A stretch of DNA of 64,000 bases from Allodiplogaster sudhausi (GCA_945643635.1 CALZFC010000272.1:909501-973500); one strand, 5' to 3'. Counted from the stretch's first letter, positions 22,872-36,413 are shown. A program made the numbers and translations. Notes: a model not told the origin generated them from the sequence alone.

Positions 22872-24845
22872 TTTTCCTTTCTCCCACGCAGCCTAACCTC
22901 GCGGAACCGGGTCCGATTATACGAACACCACATCTACCATGCTCATCACTTTTATGCAAAAATTTAAAATTGATCTAGTTGATTGATGTAATAAGATAAT
23001 CGGGAGGGTATCGTACCTGAGCAATTGTAATGCCGGTTGATGTGGTGGAGGAGATCATGGCGGGGCCGCTCCACTCCGAGGGCCTGGCCGAGCAGTTCGG
23101 TGCACGTATCAGACTGGAACAGTAAGACTCAACAATTAAATCAAACATCTTTTTCATAGAAAAATGTTATCTAGAATATAATAATCGGTAAAAATATAGG
23201 AATGGAAACCGAGAGGCAGCCGGCGGAGAGGTGAATCGTCCGATTCGACGGCTGCCACGAACAATCCCTGGAAAATTGAAGGATATCGTTCATGCAACAA
23301 TTTACCTTCTCTTTCACTCATGACTGCCGTTCATTGGTATTCCGTTATTTAGAAGTGGCCGCGTATTTCCACTTTCCACCCATGTAACTACGATTTGAAT
23401 GAATTGTCTCATTTGGCGCAGAATCCTCCCACATGTATAATTCAGAGGCATCTCGGCCGTGTGAATGAGTGCCATCACTGCGGCGGCCGCGCTGCCCAGT
23501 CCCTTCTCCTCCCTCTTCCCTCCCTCTTCCCTCCCTCTTCCCTTCCCTCTTCCCCTGGGGGGCTTACTCATTATCTGCCAATGTCTTTGGCCTCCTTCTG
23601 TCTTCCGTCTACTTTGCACTCACACCAATGTATGCGTATTCAGTTCAGGAAGGAAGAGGAGATAGCCTGAAGAAAACTAGGGCGCGGGTGGAAGGGGGGA
23701 AGCCTCTCCTGTCCTCCTCGTCAGTCGAGGTCCTTCTCTAAGATCTCGGCCATCTGCTGAGATAACGAGGAAGTGAGTAGATGAAGCAGAGGCTGTCGCT
23801 GAGTAGCCGTGTCCCTCCCCTGGCAACCAACCCCCCCCCCACCCACCCCTCCCTCAGGCTCATTTCCTGCTCTTTTGGCTAGCCATGAGCGGCATTTGTG
23901 TCCATTTGACAAAGACCGACGAGTGAAACCTTGAGAATACAGGCAGAGTGAAAAGAGAGTGTGAAATTAAGAGATTCAGAGAGAGAGAGAGAGAAAGAGA
24001 AAAAGAAAGAGAAAGAAAGAAAGAAAGAAAGAGAGAAGCTACCCTCCCCTGCGGGAGAGGCGAGACCAGTCAAGATTAATGGGGCAGCGCGGGAGGAAAG
24101 TAGAAAACGCGTGCGGCTGTTCCTGCTGCGGGCACACCATGCCTTCTCTTGGGGGAGAAGAGATGGAACTGCCATGAATTAGCGGCATGGCTCCATCACT
24201 CTCGGCTTATCTCGCTCTCTACTTCTGTCATCTTCAGTCTCCTTCTTTCGATTCATATTTTTCAATTAAGCGATTCTTTCCATCCCTTTCTCTCGCTCTC
24301 CCTCTACCTTTATCTCTTTCTATCTCCTTCTCTCACTCTAACTCTATCTTTCTCTCTTTCTATCTCCTTCTCTCACTCTAACTCTATCTTTCTCTCTTTC
24401 TATCTCCTTCTCTCACTCTAACTCTATCTTTCTCTCTTTCTATCTCCTTCTCTCACTCTAACTCTATATTTCTCTCTTTCTATCTCCTTCTCTCACTCTA
24501 ACTCTATCTTTCTCTCTTTCTATCTCCTTCTCTCACTCTCCCTCTATCTTTCTCTCTTTCTATCTCCTTCTCTCACTCTCCCTCTATCTTTCTCTCACTC
24601 TCCCTCTATCTCTCTCTCTTTCTATCTCCTTCTCTCACTCTCCCTCTATCTTTCTCTCTTTCTATCTCCTTTTCTCACTCTAACTCTATCTTTTTCTCTC
24701 TCTTTCTCTCTCCATCTTTCTTTCTCTGACATGGATTCGGCAGCAACGAAAGCGAGTGGTTGCGTGGAAGACTGAGTGAGAGTGAGGCAGCCGCCCTGCT
24801 CGATGCTCTGGATGGCCGCATCGATGCAGTCCGTCATGGCCATGT
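19884..24845 (-). CDS. Astacin-like protein lacking zinc ligands, with EGF and CUB (partial model)
   Basis: Exons recognised in order: 24731-24845 (TDCIDAAIQSIEQGGCL), 23210-23267 (DCSWQPSNRTIHLSAGCLS), 23017-23113 (TELLGQALGVERPRHDLLHH), an EGF exon ending near 20560 with its high end near 20688 (ECLHGGELDQEACRCVCGYG), CUB exons 20353-20487 (AGSITLSTYPGAQLKATFCQ) and 20180-20263 (LCNDILTVHGANF), and a last exon from about 20085 (RSKANWVLLELRTNPW). Phases close between the first three exons and among the EGF and CUB exons. The order matches nematode astacins of the catalytic-EGF-CUB type. Aligned without gaps, the zinc motif HExxHxxGxxH reads ELLGQALGVER, so the ligands and the catalytic Glu are gone. 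N-terminal exons and the part between 23017 and 20688 were not found. The stop falls in a G-run minisatellite. Confidence 0.65.
24321..24690. repeat. 40-bp pyrimidine minisatellite, about nine copies
   Basis: Units of 40 bases (starting TATCTCCTTCTCTCACTC) repeat in register from 24321. Early units carry TAACTC and later ones TCCCTC at the same place, and the period loosens at the end. It lies in the 1.46-kb intron between 24731 and 23267 of the astacin-like gene. Confidence 0.9.
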
Positions 24846-25228
24846 CTGCAAGCAAATTGTCATCTCAATATTCTGAAGTTACAATCTCCATTTAAGAATG
24901 ACGTTCTGAAATTGACTTCGTTCAGTTTCGTCACTTTTAATGCTCCATCGTCGTCTAATTATATGGAAGTGGCCGTAATTCTGCCCCAGACCTGCTGCTC
25001 AAGTGGAAGATGACTGCCCAAGGCAGTGGTCCTCCCTCCCCTGCATGTTCCTCCTGTTTGTTCAGGTGGTTGTCTCTCCCGTGTCCTCCTCTTCTCTCAC
25101 AATACGGAGACTCGCGTCAACAGAACATAACAGACTCGGGACTATTAGCCTCTTCATCCACACGCACCCGAAATGAGTAATTGGCCATGCCCGGTCAAGA
25201 GCAGGGGGGGGAGAGAGAGTCAGCAAAA

Positions 25229-25264
<36 letters not shown>

Positions 25265-25446
25265 AGAATAGAGGAAGAGGCTACTACCAAACCACTTTTT
25301 TTTCTTGTTACCCATTCCCGCGATACAACATGTGGATCCCGAAGCCGCAAACTCCCTCTATCCCTCAAGGTTGTGTTCTTTTCACTGGTGGGGGATAAAC
25401 GTGCATGGATGGCCCTAAACGATGTGGACGATGAAGGTGAGGAATG

Positions 25447-25484
<38 letters not shown>

Positions 25485-26642
25485 GAGAGAGGGGAGAGAG
25501 AGAATTGAGAGGCTGATGAGTACAGATATTTCGATGACGAATATGTTGGTGAGGAAGACGTGGTTAAATGTGACAGAGGACAGCGGAGGAAAGTTGAGGA
25601 GAAGAAACAGATTGATTAGAGAGACGAAAGAAGCAGACAAAAAACATTGCAGAATGAAGAACGGGAGAAGGGAACACCATGGGGGATTCGTCATGGGTCA
25701 GGGCTGCTGTGTATGCTGCCTCTTCTTCTTCATACGGCTCTCTCACTCTCTCGCTATCCATCCCTTGCTCTCCCTATATCTCTCGCTCGCTCCCTCCGTC
25801 TCGCTATCTCTCTCTCTCTCTCTCTCTCTTTCATTTCCTCTCGCTATCTCTATCTTTGCTCTCTCGCTATCTCTCTCTTTGCTCTCTCGCTATCTCTCTC
25901 TCACCCTCGCTCTCTCGCTCTTTCCTTCCCTCTCGCTTCCCCCCCCCCAACACCCTCCAAGACTCACTTTACCTGCCCACCACTAATGGGCTCGATTACG
26001 CATCTCTTTGCCATTCTACAAATGCACTTGTGTGTTCCAGATGAATTGAGAGAGCGGCAACCTGAAATCATGTTTCTCCCGATTGTGAAGTGGAGCGAGA
26101 AATTTAGTACTGGAAGTAAAAATTTCCTCGTTCTTCAAATTAAAATAATATTAAATTTATCGCTCCACATCATAATCGGAACTATAAGCAATTGTTTGCC
26201 CTATCCCGGGAAACATTCTTATTGAAGAAGATGCTTACAGTCTTTGTGGAAAAAGTGGCAAAGATGATTTATAACAGAGGGACTGAGCACTACAAGGGAG
26301 ATATGGACAGAAAGAGATAGAGAGAGAGAAGAAGGGAAAAAGAGAGAGAAGGAGAGGAGAAAAGAGAGATAGAGAGAAAGAAGGAGAGAAAAAGATAGAC
26401 ATAAGGAGAGAAGAAAAAGAGAGATAGAGCGAGATGGAGAGAGAGAGAGAGTGAGAGAGAGAGAGAGATGATAGCAGTGGGAGATAAAGAAGAGAAGACA
26501 CGCACCACAGCGCGGAAATGGCAAAGCCGACTTCAGGTTGGTCAAGCAAACATGACCGACAGCCACGAGTGGGAGGAACACGACCGACCGATAAGGAGCA
26601 GAAAAGACACTAGGGGAAATGGGGACAGACGCAGAGAGAAAT

Positions 26643-26679
<37 letters not shown>

Positions 26680-27776
26680 GGAAAGGTTTAAGATGGAATA
26701 TAATGTACACGGAAGAGTCAAGGAGAGAAATATGATGAGAGCAAGAGAGAGGATTTGATAAGAGAGAGCATGAAAGAAAAGCAGCAATTACCAATGGCTT
26801 TGCCCTCTTTGCTGGAAGGATAGAAACGTGCTATGCAAATATCGTGTGAGAACCCTCTCGATCTGACTGAGAAGACTTTGATGGGAAAGCAGCCGTTCTC
26901 CAGGGATTCGACGGGTGGAAATGGCATTCAGAGGAGAATGGGTGTTTAAATGGAATTGTAGTTTTGTAGAGTACAGCAAATGATTAAATACATCTTTGAA
27001 AATGAAAACTGACTATCGACATTTCCAAACGAGTAGAAAAGTTCGTTATCCGCAACGGCGAATGACTGAATCATGAAATATTAAATTTGTATATATGAAT
27101 GCATCTACGCTATTTTTCTTTAATTCAGTGTTTTACATTTTTATCTCTGTTTACAAAAGATATGTAAAAATTAATTTCGATAAGTAACTTCTTCACATCC
27201 GTATAAGAAGCTCTCCTTCTTGAGAATAATCGTAAAAAGATGACAGAAATTGAAGAAGTGCTCTGACCATTATGGAGACTACAAATAGAATGGCCAGCAT
27301 GGCGATGTCCAGACTTCTTCCTCTCCTCGATTAGCCCGTACTCCTCCAGAGACCTCTTCCTTCTCTCCTCCCTCATCACTTCGGATGGGCGGAGCCTCTT
27401 TCTCCTCCGCCCCGTTGCCTCATGGCTCATCTCCAATCTTTCTCTAACCATGTCCATCCCTTCTATGCACTCTCTCTCTCTCTCTCTCTCTTTCACTCTC
27501 CCTCTTTCTTTCATCTGCCACACATCTCTTATCCACCAGGCAGCTCTTCCGTATGCTTACTCCTGCCTATGCAAATGTTTGTGTCCACACCTCTCACTCC
27601 AAGTGGTCCATCCGTGCTGGGTTAGAGAGAGAAACTGTGAGAGAGAGAGAGAGAGAGGGAACGAGAGAAGGAGGAGCGAAAGAAACATCAGGTCTTTATT
27701 AGGAGAGAAGCTGCAGGGAGAAGCGAAGACGTAGTGAAGAATAACTGAATTGAGAAATAAAGGGTCAAGTTGACTT

Positions 27777-27822
<46 letters not shown>

Positions 27823-28063
27823 GAGGGGGAGGAGAACGAGCGAACGAGAGGATGAAAGAGAAGAAGAGAGAGAAAGAGAGAAGGATAGAGAGGAGGGAAG
27901 AGACGAAGAGAGAGAGACTTCTTTCAACTTGGAAGGAGTCGACTGGGCGATGGCGGCAGATTCTCGTTGAGTGACTGACAACGCGCGAGGACCATTGCGA
28001 ATTTCCCTCGAGGCATCAAAACGGCCTCTATGCATATAAGTGACCAGAAAGGGGGAGGGAAAG

Positions 28064-28110
<47 letters not shown>

Positions 28111-28808
28111 GAAAAGCGGGATGATTGTGCAGCTTATGCGGGTTAAATTACGACCAGATTCTGGCTTTCAGCTCCGTGACATACATGTATGTATGTATGA
28201 ATATACATACGAGACGACTTAGTAAAATGTGAGATGATTTTGATTTAGATATGGCAAGAATGAGAAAACGAAGATGGCTTAAATGCCCTGACTCCTTTCT
28301 TTTCTCTTTCACTTGACCTCTCCTACCTCTTCTGATCTATCCATGCGATCAATCAGATTTGCTGGGATTATTCAGGCGTATGGGCAAAAGTGAAGGCAGA
28401 GAGAATGATGAGAATGAAGGAGAGAGAAGAAATAAACTGTGGAGGAACACCTCGATTTCATATTAGCAGTTACTTCTTAGAAGGAGTTTCCCAGTAAAAG
28501 ATGCGAGGATGCTTGTTTTTCTTCTAAAATTACAGGCAAATTATTTGACCTAATCCGTGTAATCTCTCTCACTTCCCTCTCCCATCGCTTACTTAGGCTT
28601 CTCATAATGTTAGAGGCAGATGTCTTCCCTTCGCTGGCAACTGAGACATATAACACTCGATCGTTATGGCATACCATACATGGAATGGTGAGAACACATG
28701 AGAGCCTAGACGAAAAACAGGAAGAGAGAGAGAGAGAGAGAGAGAGAGACTGAGAGAGAGTTAGAGTGAAGAAGAGGGAAAGAGGGACAAAGACAACGAA
28801 ATAGAAAG

Positions 28809-28862
<54 letters not shown>

Positions 28863-28922
28863 CTGAGAGAGAGTTAGAGTGAAGAAGAGGGAAAGAGGGA
28901 CAAAGACAACGAAATAGAAAGG

Positions 28923-28969
<47 letters not shown>

Positions 28970-29030
28970 CTGAGAGAAAGAGTTAGAGTGAAGAAGACTG
29001 AAAGAGGGACAGAGACAACGAAATAGAAAG

Positions 29031-29076
<46 letters not shown>

Positions 29077-30743
29077 ACATTCATATTTTGATATTAGATT
29101 TTCGTTGAGTGGGAAAATCTTCTGTTAGGATAAATAATTTTTTCTAACCTTAAAGGAGTTGCAAGCCCAAATGTGAACTATTTTAATTTTCCCGGTCATT
29201 GTTTTCTCTCTCACCCTTGTGTAGGCAAAAAGGCGCGAAATCAAGTTCAATGTTTCCAACACCAGCAAACGAGGAGAACTTGAAGAGACCCACGAGGACA
29301 GCAGGAGATAATGGACGGGTTAAGGTGGTCCTAGAAGAAAGAATATCTCATTCTGTGACATGTGTCACTTCCATGCAAATGAGGTAAACGTACCCCTAAT
29401 AGACAGGAACCACGGACATCTTTGCTTCTCCCTCGCATTCTCTCGATCTCATTCTCTCTCACTCTCTTATTCTCTGTGTCTGCCTCTCTTTTTCTCTGGA
29501 TCGCATTTTCTCTCTCTCTCTCTCTCTGTCAATCTGTCTCTCTCTCTATATATCAATCTGTCTCTCTCTCTCTCTCATCTCAGTCACCCATCTGCCCATC
29601 CTACAAAATCGGCGAATGACTGTAAACCAAGCGAACCATAGTGAAGTAACCGGAGAAGTGAAGCGGCAGATGTCACCTTAATAACTCCCATTTTGATGGA
29701 GAGAGCACAGGTGTGTCAATTTATCTTTTGAGGGCATACAGTTTGTTTTCCGTGAAATTCTACCACAAGTTGCGGACCACCACGGAGTAAAAACTTACTA
29801 CGGGAAGATACCGTACATTCTCTATTACCCGGGGGTACTAATATATTTTCAATACCCATGCAAAAAGTGATGAGCACTATTAGAGGGGGATTCTATTAGA
29901 GGGAGGGGTACTACTTTTCAATGTCATTGACAAAAAGTTTGATAACAGTTTATTCTCAATAAAAAGAATCATAGCCCAAATTCAATGAAATTATCAGTAG
30001 CATTTCCATTTTACCACAGATTTTGAATGAATTTGCTGTCGTTGGAAAGTGCATCCCATGCCTCTAGGATTCATTCGGGGTATATCTCAAGCCGAGGTAT
30101 AAGTCTGCTAGGGTGGGAGAAGGGGAGGGAGGGTTCTATTAAAGTTCTATCAGGGTTCTAATAGAGGGAGGGGTGCAAATAGGGAAAATACTGTAAGCAT
30201 CAATTAGCATTCGAGATTGGCATTCGAAATATGCAAATTGCACAATAGTCTCATTGTCATCAATTCTTTCTTATCTCATTCTTCCCATATGTTCAAAACC
30301 TCCTGATGAACAACACTTTCGCATCTATTTTTGCCTGAAATTTTTTTCAAAACAATTCATTCTCAATATTTAGCAGAACGTGACATAATTTACAAAAAAA
30401 AAACATGCATTGGGTTACGAATTAAGTGGAAGAACTGACATAGAGAAAGAATAAAGCTGCGTGGTAGACAATGTTAGCTAAAATCATAAATCTCCCAATA
30501 ACCTATTTAAGTCATGGAAAATATCAAAAAGCAATGTAAACAATCTCAAAAAAGCAAGGGCACCAAGAAATAAGTTCGAAAAATATCTATTAGCAAAAAC
30601 ATTAAAGAAGAAAAGAGAAAAAGCTATCAGAACCTGAGTCCGATATTAATCAACTCAATGCCAGGCAGCATCAAGACTGGGAGAGAAGCGAGGATTACGA
30701 TCAACTGTTAGAGATATTTGGGAAGCAACTTGCTTTGCATATG

Positions 30744-30791
<48 letters not shown>

Positions 30792-31092
30792 AAGAGAGAG
30801 AGAGAGAGACCGCAAGTTTAGGGAGAAGATCGGGATTCATCAGGACACGGGGCAGTAACTACTTTCCTAATAGCATTCTTTGATACGCTCAAAAGGAGTG
30901 GGATTAATACTGCGGTTTGATAGAATAGTATTTAAAATCAAATTTTCAAGCAAAAATAGATGGACAGGCATAAAAAAAGTCATGCGCGTGCAAATAGCAA
31001 ACAAACGGTGACATGAACAGGGATAACCAGCTAGCAATTTCGGATTCCATTTTTGATGCTACTAATTTAATGATAGTTTTTCGAGAATGAAT
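24846..31092. other. Repeat-rich region; possible upstream exons, no gene resolved
   Basis: About 6.2 kb dominated by (GA)n and (CT)n tracts (for example 25236-25261, 25450-25500, 27780-27820, 28066-28107 and 30747-30812). Short stretches with splice-like borders occur on the minus strand near 24985-25060, 26795-26930 and 27300-27480. They may be N-terminal exons of the astacin-like gene, but none could be joined in phase. Around 29820-30190 is a diffuse repeat with variants of TATTAGAGGGAGGGGT. Confidence 0.4.
28745..29072. repeat. Three-copy compound repeat, unit about 110 bp
   Basis: Three units each consist of a (GA)n run followed by about 65 bases (GTTAGAGTGAAGAAG...GACAACGAAATAGAAAGGAC), starting near 28749, 28860 and 28968. 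The third copy is slightly diverged. Confidence 0.85.
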
Positions 31093-33676
31093 CTACTCCT
31101 TGAGCTTGTCCTCCAGATTGAGTGCCTGCATCTCAGTCTCAGCAGGCTGGTCGGCCTTGGCCCAAGGCTGAACTTCTCCTTTGGCCAGAAGAGCGAAGAG
31201 AATGGCCCCTCCGGCAAGAATGCCTCCCGTGACCCACAACACGCTTTGCCATTCCTCCTGCGTGCCCTGCAACGACTCCGCTCTACTCTGGCCAGGAACA
31301 CAACCCCAGACCTTCTGGACGATGAAGCTGGTGACCATGGGGGAGAGGATGCCGCCCATGCAAGAGAACGTGTTGCCTATGCCCATGATCGTGCCCGAGA
31401 AGGGAGGAGCAATATCCAGGTAGTTCACAACGAACCCTGTACATAAGCATTCCTTCTTTCTTGTACAGCGGATTAGTTAAGAAAAAATAGAAAAAAATAT
31501 ATAAAATAATAGAAAGTAATACAGAAAGCAAAAAACATCTAATCTATAATGGCAGTTGATTCAACTAATAAAACAGCAAAAGAAATTCGTTACCGGAGAA
31601 CTGGAGTCCGGAGAGAGCCATTCCAACGGTTAGAAGAAGGATGACCAGGGCATCCTGGCCACAGCCGCAATAGCCAGAGGCTATCAGGAACAAGGCTTGG
31701 CCACCAAGGGCTGCAATCATCAACAGGGAAGTAGGAAGAGAGGGACAACTAGAGACATACCAATGAGCATAGCCGCTCTCCTCATGTTCAGAGTGGAGAG
31801 CAGACCGCGGGAACGGACAAAGTCAGAGACAATTCCACCAGCGTTGATCATTGCGAAGTAAGCGAGGTACGGGATGGCAGAGACAACTCCGAGCTGAGAA
31901 AGAAGGAACTCATACTAATGAAGAGAGAAGTGATCGGTGTACAGAAGAGAGGTCGAGGCCGAGGACGTCTTTGAGGAAGGAGGGCATGGACACGAGCATT
32001 GTGTAGGCTCCCCAGTCACCCGCGATGTGGCCCAGCCAGCATGCCCACACGGCCCGCGAAGTCAGGATCGACAGCCACGGAGTCGCAGGCGGCTAAAGTC
32101 ACCTTTAAGTTCAATCAAACGCTTTTTAAAATTCTTTGGAATTGTATGCTTCAAGCAGATAAAATTAAAATTTCCTGCTTCCCCTCGTCTGTTATACTCT
32201 GACATTAATACTCTTTCCGTGAAATACGCCGTTAATAAAATCCGATAAAAAGTTATATTGAGCATAATGGGGAAGGTGCAGCAAATGGTTCCATCCGTTC
32301 TTTGTTCATTTTACAAACTCCTGAAGTCCTCAGAAAGCAAAAAAAGAGTGATTAATGACCCAGAAGCAGTGTACTTTGTTCAAATCGGAATAGCAGAGAG
32401 AAAGAGGAAACCACTCGTGCAGTTCACGGGGAGATCGCTTCTCTTCATACAATGGGAGAAGAAAGCCAACTGCCAACGCCACCAAATAAAAAAAGCTGCA
32501 GTGATAGAGCACCCACCCAATAAATTTAGCGTTAGATTAAAAAGAGAAAGAGCAAACCTTGGCTGAAGCTTTTCCCATGGAGGCCTCAACACTCTTTTGA
32601 ATGTAGTCTCTTTCTGCCTCTGAAATGCGAGGGTGGTTGGCTGGTCTGTCGGCGGAGAGGTATTGCCATAGCGCGCACCAAATAAGACCGATCAATCCTG
32701 CAAATTCACACTTATTGCAAATGAATTTATAATACATGACTTTTCTAATTTGTCTTTGTATTCGATCGAATTGCTCACTATTAATGAAATCCTCCAAAAA
32801 CAAAAATAACAAAATGATATAATTAAAAGAAAGAGTGGCACCGAGAACGTAGAAGATGCTGGGCCATCCACCGTCCGGACCGTGCTCGCAGAGCCAGCCA
32901 GACAGAGGAAGCACTACTACGTTGCCGATTTGAGTTCCTGAAACCATCAAATGAATCTGTCAGTATTATTAATGACATTAGTTCTCAACTTGTACATGCC
33001 TATAGCGCCTTTTGGAATGACATGAGTGTCTAATGAAATGCGAACCCGCATAGGAAACGGAAGTGAGAACGGAGCTCTCCATGGGCGGTGCCCATCCACT
33101 CCACATCGTGTGCATGGCTGGGAAGATCGCGCCCTTAACCAATCATCATTTCATCTGCCAGCATCTCGAAACGATAGTCAATGAGACACCTGGAAGAATC
33201 CGATGACGGCGCGGAGAACCATGAGGATGTAGACGGATGTCCTCGCAGCTACGGGGGACATCAACGTGCATACTGTAGCACCCAGCACCGTAAACAGGAT
33301 TACTCGCTTTCCTGAAATATTTTTGTAAGAATAATAATATTAAGCAGGAGCAATACAGCACCTCCAAAGTTGGTGGCGAGGTATCCGCCGAGGACTTGTG
33401 AGAAGAGGTAGCCCCAGAAGAAGGCAGACAGCACACTCCCTTGAGTTCCTTTGTCCCACAAGAATTCGCCCATCACCTTCAAGGGGACAAGTTGGAAATC
33501 TATCGGTCACATCAATACAACACACTGCAAACGATAGAATCCAAAGAATTTAGTCTCTAAACCCTCTTCGGTGCTTCCGTAACGACGACGGCAGCATCCA
33601 GAAGAGTTTCGTCGGCAGGAGGAGCACATCTACTCTTTGCTCCATCTAATGAGGTACCGTTACTCTGTAAGAGAGG

Positions 33677-33713
<37 letters not shown>

Positions 33714-33993
33714 GCAGAGAGAGAGGGAGAGGGAAAGAGAGGGAGAGGAAGAGGGAGAGGGAGAGAGAGGGAGAGAGAGAGGGAGAGAGAGACCATGAGA
33801 AGGAGAGAGCGAACGAGAAATGAGAAGGAAATAAAATGGAGATGTAAAAGAGAAATGCTTGGTGAGAGATGTCTGACCTGGTCGATGACCATGCAGACGA
33901 TGGCCATGCTGAGTGCAGTCCTGAGCATGTAGGTGACCATGCTGCCAGCGAAGCAAACCAAGGCCAGCGTGAAGCGCGTGGACGGAACCAACC
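31093..33993 (-). CDS. SLC17-family anion transporter (MFS), 5' exon missing
   Basis: Multi-pass membrane transporter of the SLC17 group (vesicular glutamate, sialin and Na-phosphate type). Exons: 33878-33993, 33563-33664, 33362-33476, 33190-33311, 33046-33133, 32842-32937, 32558-32697, 31943-32092, 31761-31893, 31594-31710 and 31093-31436; every intron phase closes. Family blocks: [18 protein letters not shown] in helix 1; a loop with one N-glycosylation sequon (NGTS); [55 protein letters not shown]; and a cytosolic tail ending EDKLKE. About 507 residues are covered. The first exon, which must end in phase 1, was not found. The second loop exon follows an intron carrying a (GA)n tract. The substrate cannot be told from the sequence. 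Confidence 0.9.
33675..33795. repeat. (GA)n-rich tract in SLC17 intron
   Basis: Interrupted GA microsatellite immediately upstream of the 3' splice site of the intron between the first two recognised exons. On the coding strand it is a CT-rich polypyrimidine stretch. Confidence 0.85.
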
Positions 33994-35569
33994 CTGCAGG
34001 CACTCAGTCTTTCCATTATCTTCTATTTCAGAGATGGCACACACTCTACTCTCTGTTCTCCTGGAAATTCTTTATTACCAACAATTATGCACACTGCACT
34101 CCTGTTTAAAAATAAACATACCATTAATTTGATTTTTTTCTTCATTCTATTCATCAGATTTTTTTTACCAAACATAAAAGGGACCAGAACGCCACACACT
34201 TTTCTTCTCACCATTAGTCAGTTCCCTTTGCGGCGGTCTTCCAACAATAGAATACCTCCTAATCTTTCTGAAATTACTCATGTTTTTTTCTCAATTCACC
34301 ATGATGACATCTTTACGCTCTTTGTGCTCTGTCAACTTACTTTATTTAATCGCACCGAATTGAGACGTGATAGTAAACAACTTCTGTATGTCTTCTTGCT
34401 TCATTCTGACGCAATATCCCAGAAATAACATCTCCACGGCATTCAGCGCTCAGTCTAGCCGCTCTCTCCCTCTTTTTCTATCTCTCCATCTCTCTCGCTC
34501 GCTCACTATTCACATTTCACTTCTCTCCCTCGTTCTATCATTCCCTTGCATTCTTTCGTCAGCAGTGTTCCCTTCATTCCCACCAAACCCACAGCTTCCT
34601 GCTAGCATCCTCCAGTTTATGATGCAACCATTCTTTTCGAGCTCTATTGCTCAAGTTAACCCAGTTTAAATCACAAGCCAATATTAACGAGAACAAGATG
34701 GCTTCCTGCCACTTGCATTTGAACCTGGAAAATGTTGACGTCATCCACGGAAAACTTTTTTTCCCAATCCTTCTGCCTTTGACCTCCTGAACCAACGTGA
34801 CAGCTTGAGATTGAATGTCATTGCTGAGGGAACTTCGTGAGTCCTCCCTTCTTGCAGAGATTTCAGCAGTGCCCATCTCACGGATTATGAAAAAGCAAAC
34901 CAAACTAATCGGTGACCTGTTACAGACATTCAACAGTCAGGAGAGAAGCCGAGAAATAGAAGATGCAAGACCTGGTTCAGCCAACACCCGACTTCCACCC
35001 ACACAACTAACAGACTAATCATACTTCCATTCATTTCAATATCTTGTCATCCACTCACGGAGTCTCGCGAACCATCACGGCAGAAATTGTATGTATTAGA
35101 TGTCGAACGCATCCTCTATTCAAGGTCACATTTCTGACCTCATCTAATAGGAGTGCTCATTTCCCCCCCCCCCCAATCTTCCGCTCTCCTTCACTTTTCG
35201 TCTTCTCTAACTCCCTCACTCCCCTCTCATCCCCTCCCTTCCTCTCCCCTCTCATCCTCTCGACCCCACTTCCCTCTCTCTTCCTCGCAGAGCTGAAATA
35301 GGTCTGACCCATGACAGGGTTGTAACCCCCCCCCCCATGCCGTAGGCGCGGAACACTTTGTAACCCCCCCCCCGCGATGGCCATTTTTCACTTAATAACC
35401 CCCGGGTTTATCAATTTTTCGCATTGTAACCCCCCGGCCCATGTTCAGAGACAGCCACTATTTCAGCACTGCTTCCTCGGCTGTCGCGCGACTCATTACA
35501 CCACAGGCACGCAAATGTCTGTGCTTCGCGTCGGTCACTGCGACTGCCGCAGAACTGGTCAATCGAGAA

Positions 35570-35617
<48 letters not shown>

Positions 35618-36361
35618 CAGCTATAGAAGCGGAGAGAACAGACAAACCCTTAGTGGACAGACTAGGCTGTAACATCGATGGTGAGCTGTAGAGAACACGG
35701 AAAGGACAGTGAGATCGTCTAACTTTTATTGGGCGTACGCACTGTCCGGTTACAATCTCTCTTTCACTCTCTCTATTCCCTTCTCTATTCATGATCCACC
35801 CTCTCTCTCTCTCTGTCTGTCTCTTTCACTCTGTTCTCTCTTTCACTCTCTCCCCCTAATCCCTTCTCTAGTCATGGTCTATCCTCTCTCACTGTTCTCC
35901 CTTCTCTTTCCATCTCTCATCTCCTCCTAACTGTTGTGCACAAAAGATGCCCAAGCCGTCTTGTCATCGCAACGGAAGAGGTGAACAGGCAATAAACCTT
36001 CATCAATCTTCACTTTTTGCCATTCATTTGCAGTGATCAAGGCAAGGAAAAAGAGAGATGGAGACCGGAAGACAGAAAAAGATATTAAGAGAGAAGAAAG
36101 AGATGGAGACAGACGAGAAGCTATGACCACTAGCATTCCAGTCGAGAGCACTCCACACTTCCGAGGATGCCAAGGCGAGGAGGGTTCCTTGGCTGGATCT
36201 TCTCTGACAACCCTTCTTTTACCTGGCACAGGATGGCCTCTTCTACTTCTTACAGTATGAAGAGACTGGCCGAAATGTGCCATGGGATCTTCTCTACCGG
36301 TTAATTGAAAAGGCGGCACCACTTCAAATTCCATTCCACGGGCAGCTGGAAATGGCATATG

Positions 36362-36413
<52 letters not shown>

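Noticed and set aside
18087..33795. Many Ser/Leu-rich or Arg/Glu-rich open frames
   Set aside because: They translate CT or GA microsatellites, which are open in several frames by composition.
34574..34933. Candidate first exon of the SLC17 gene starting with ATG at 34876
   Set aside because: Its natural donor leaves phase 2, while the next exon needs phase 1; it is kept only as a possibility.
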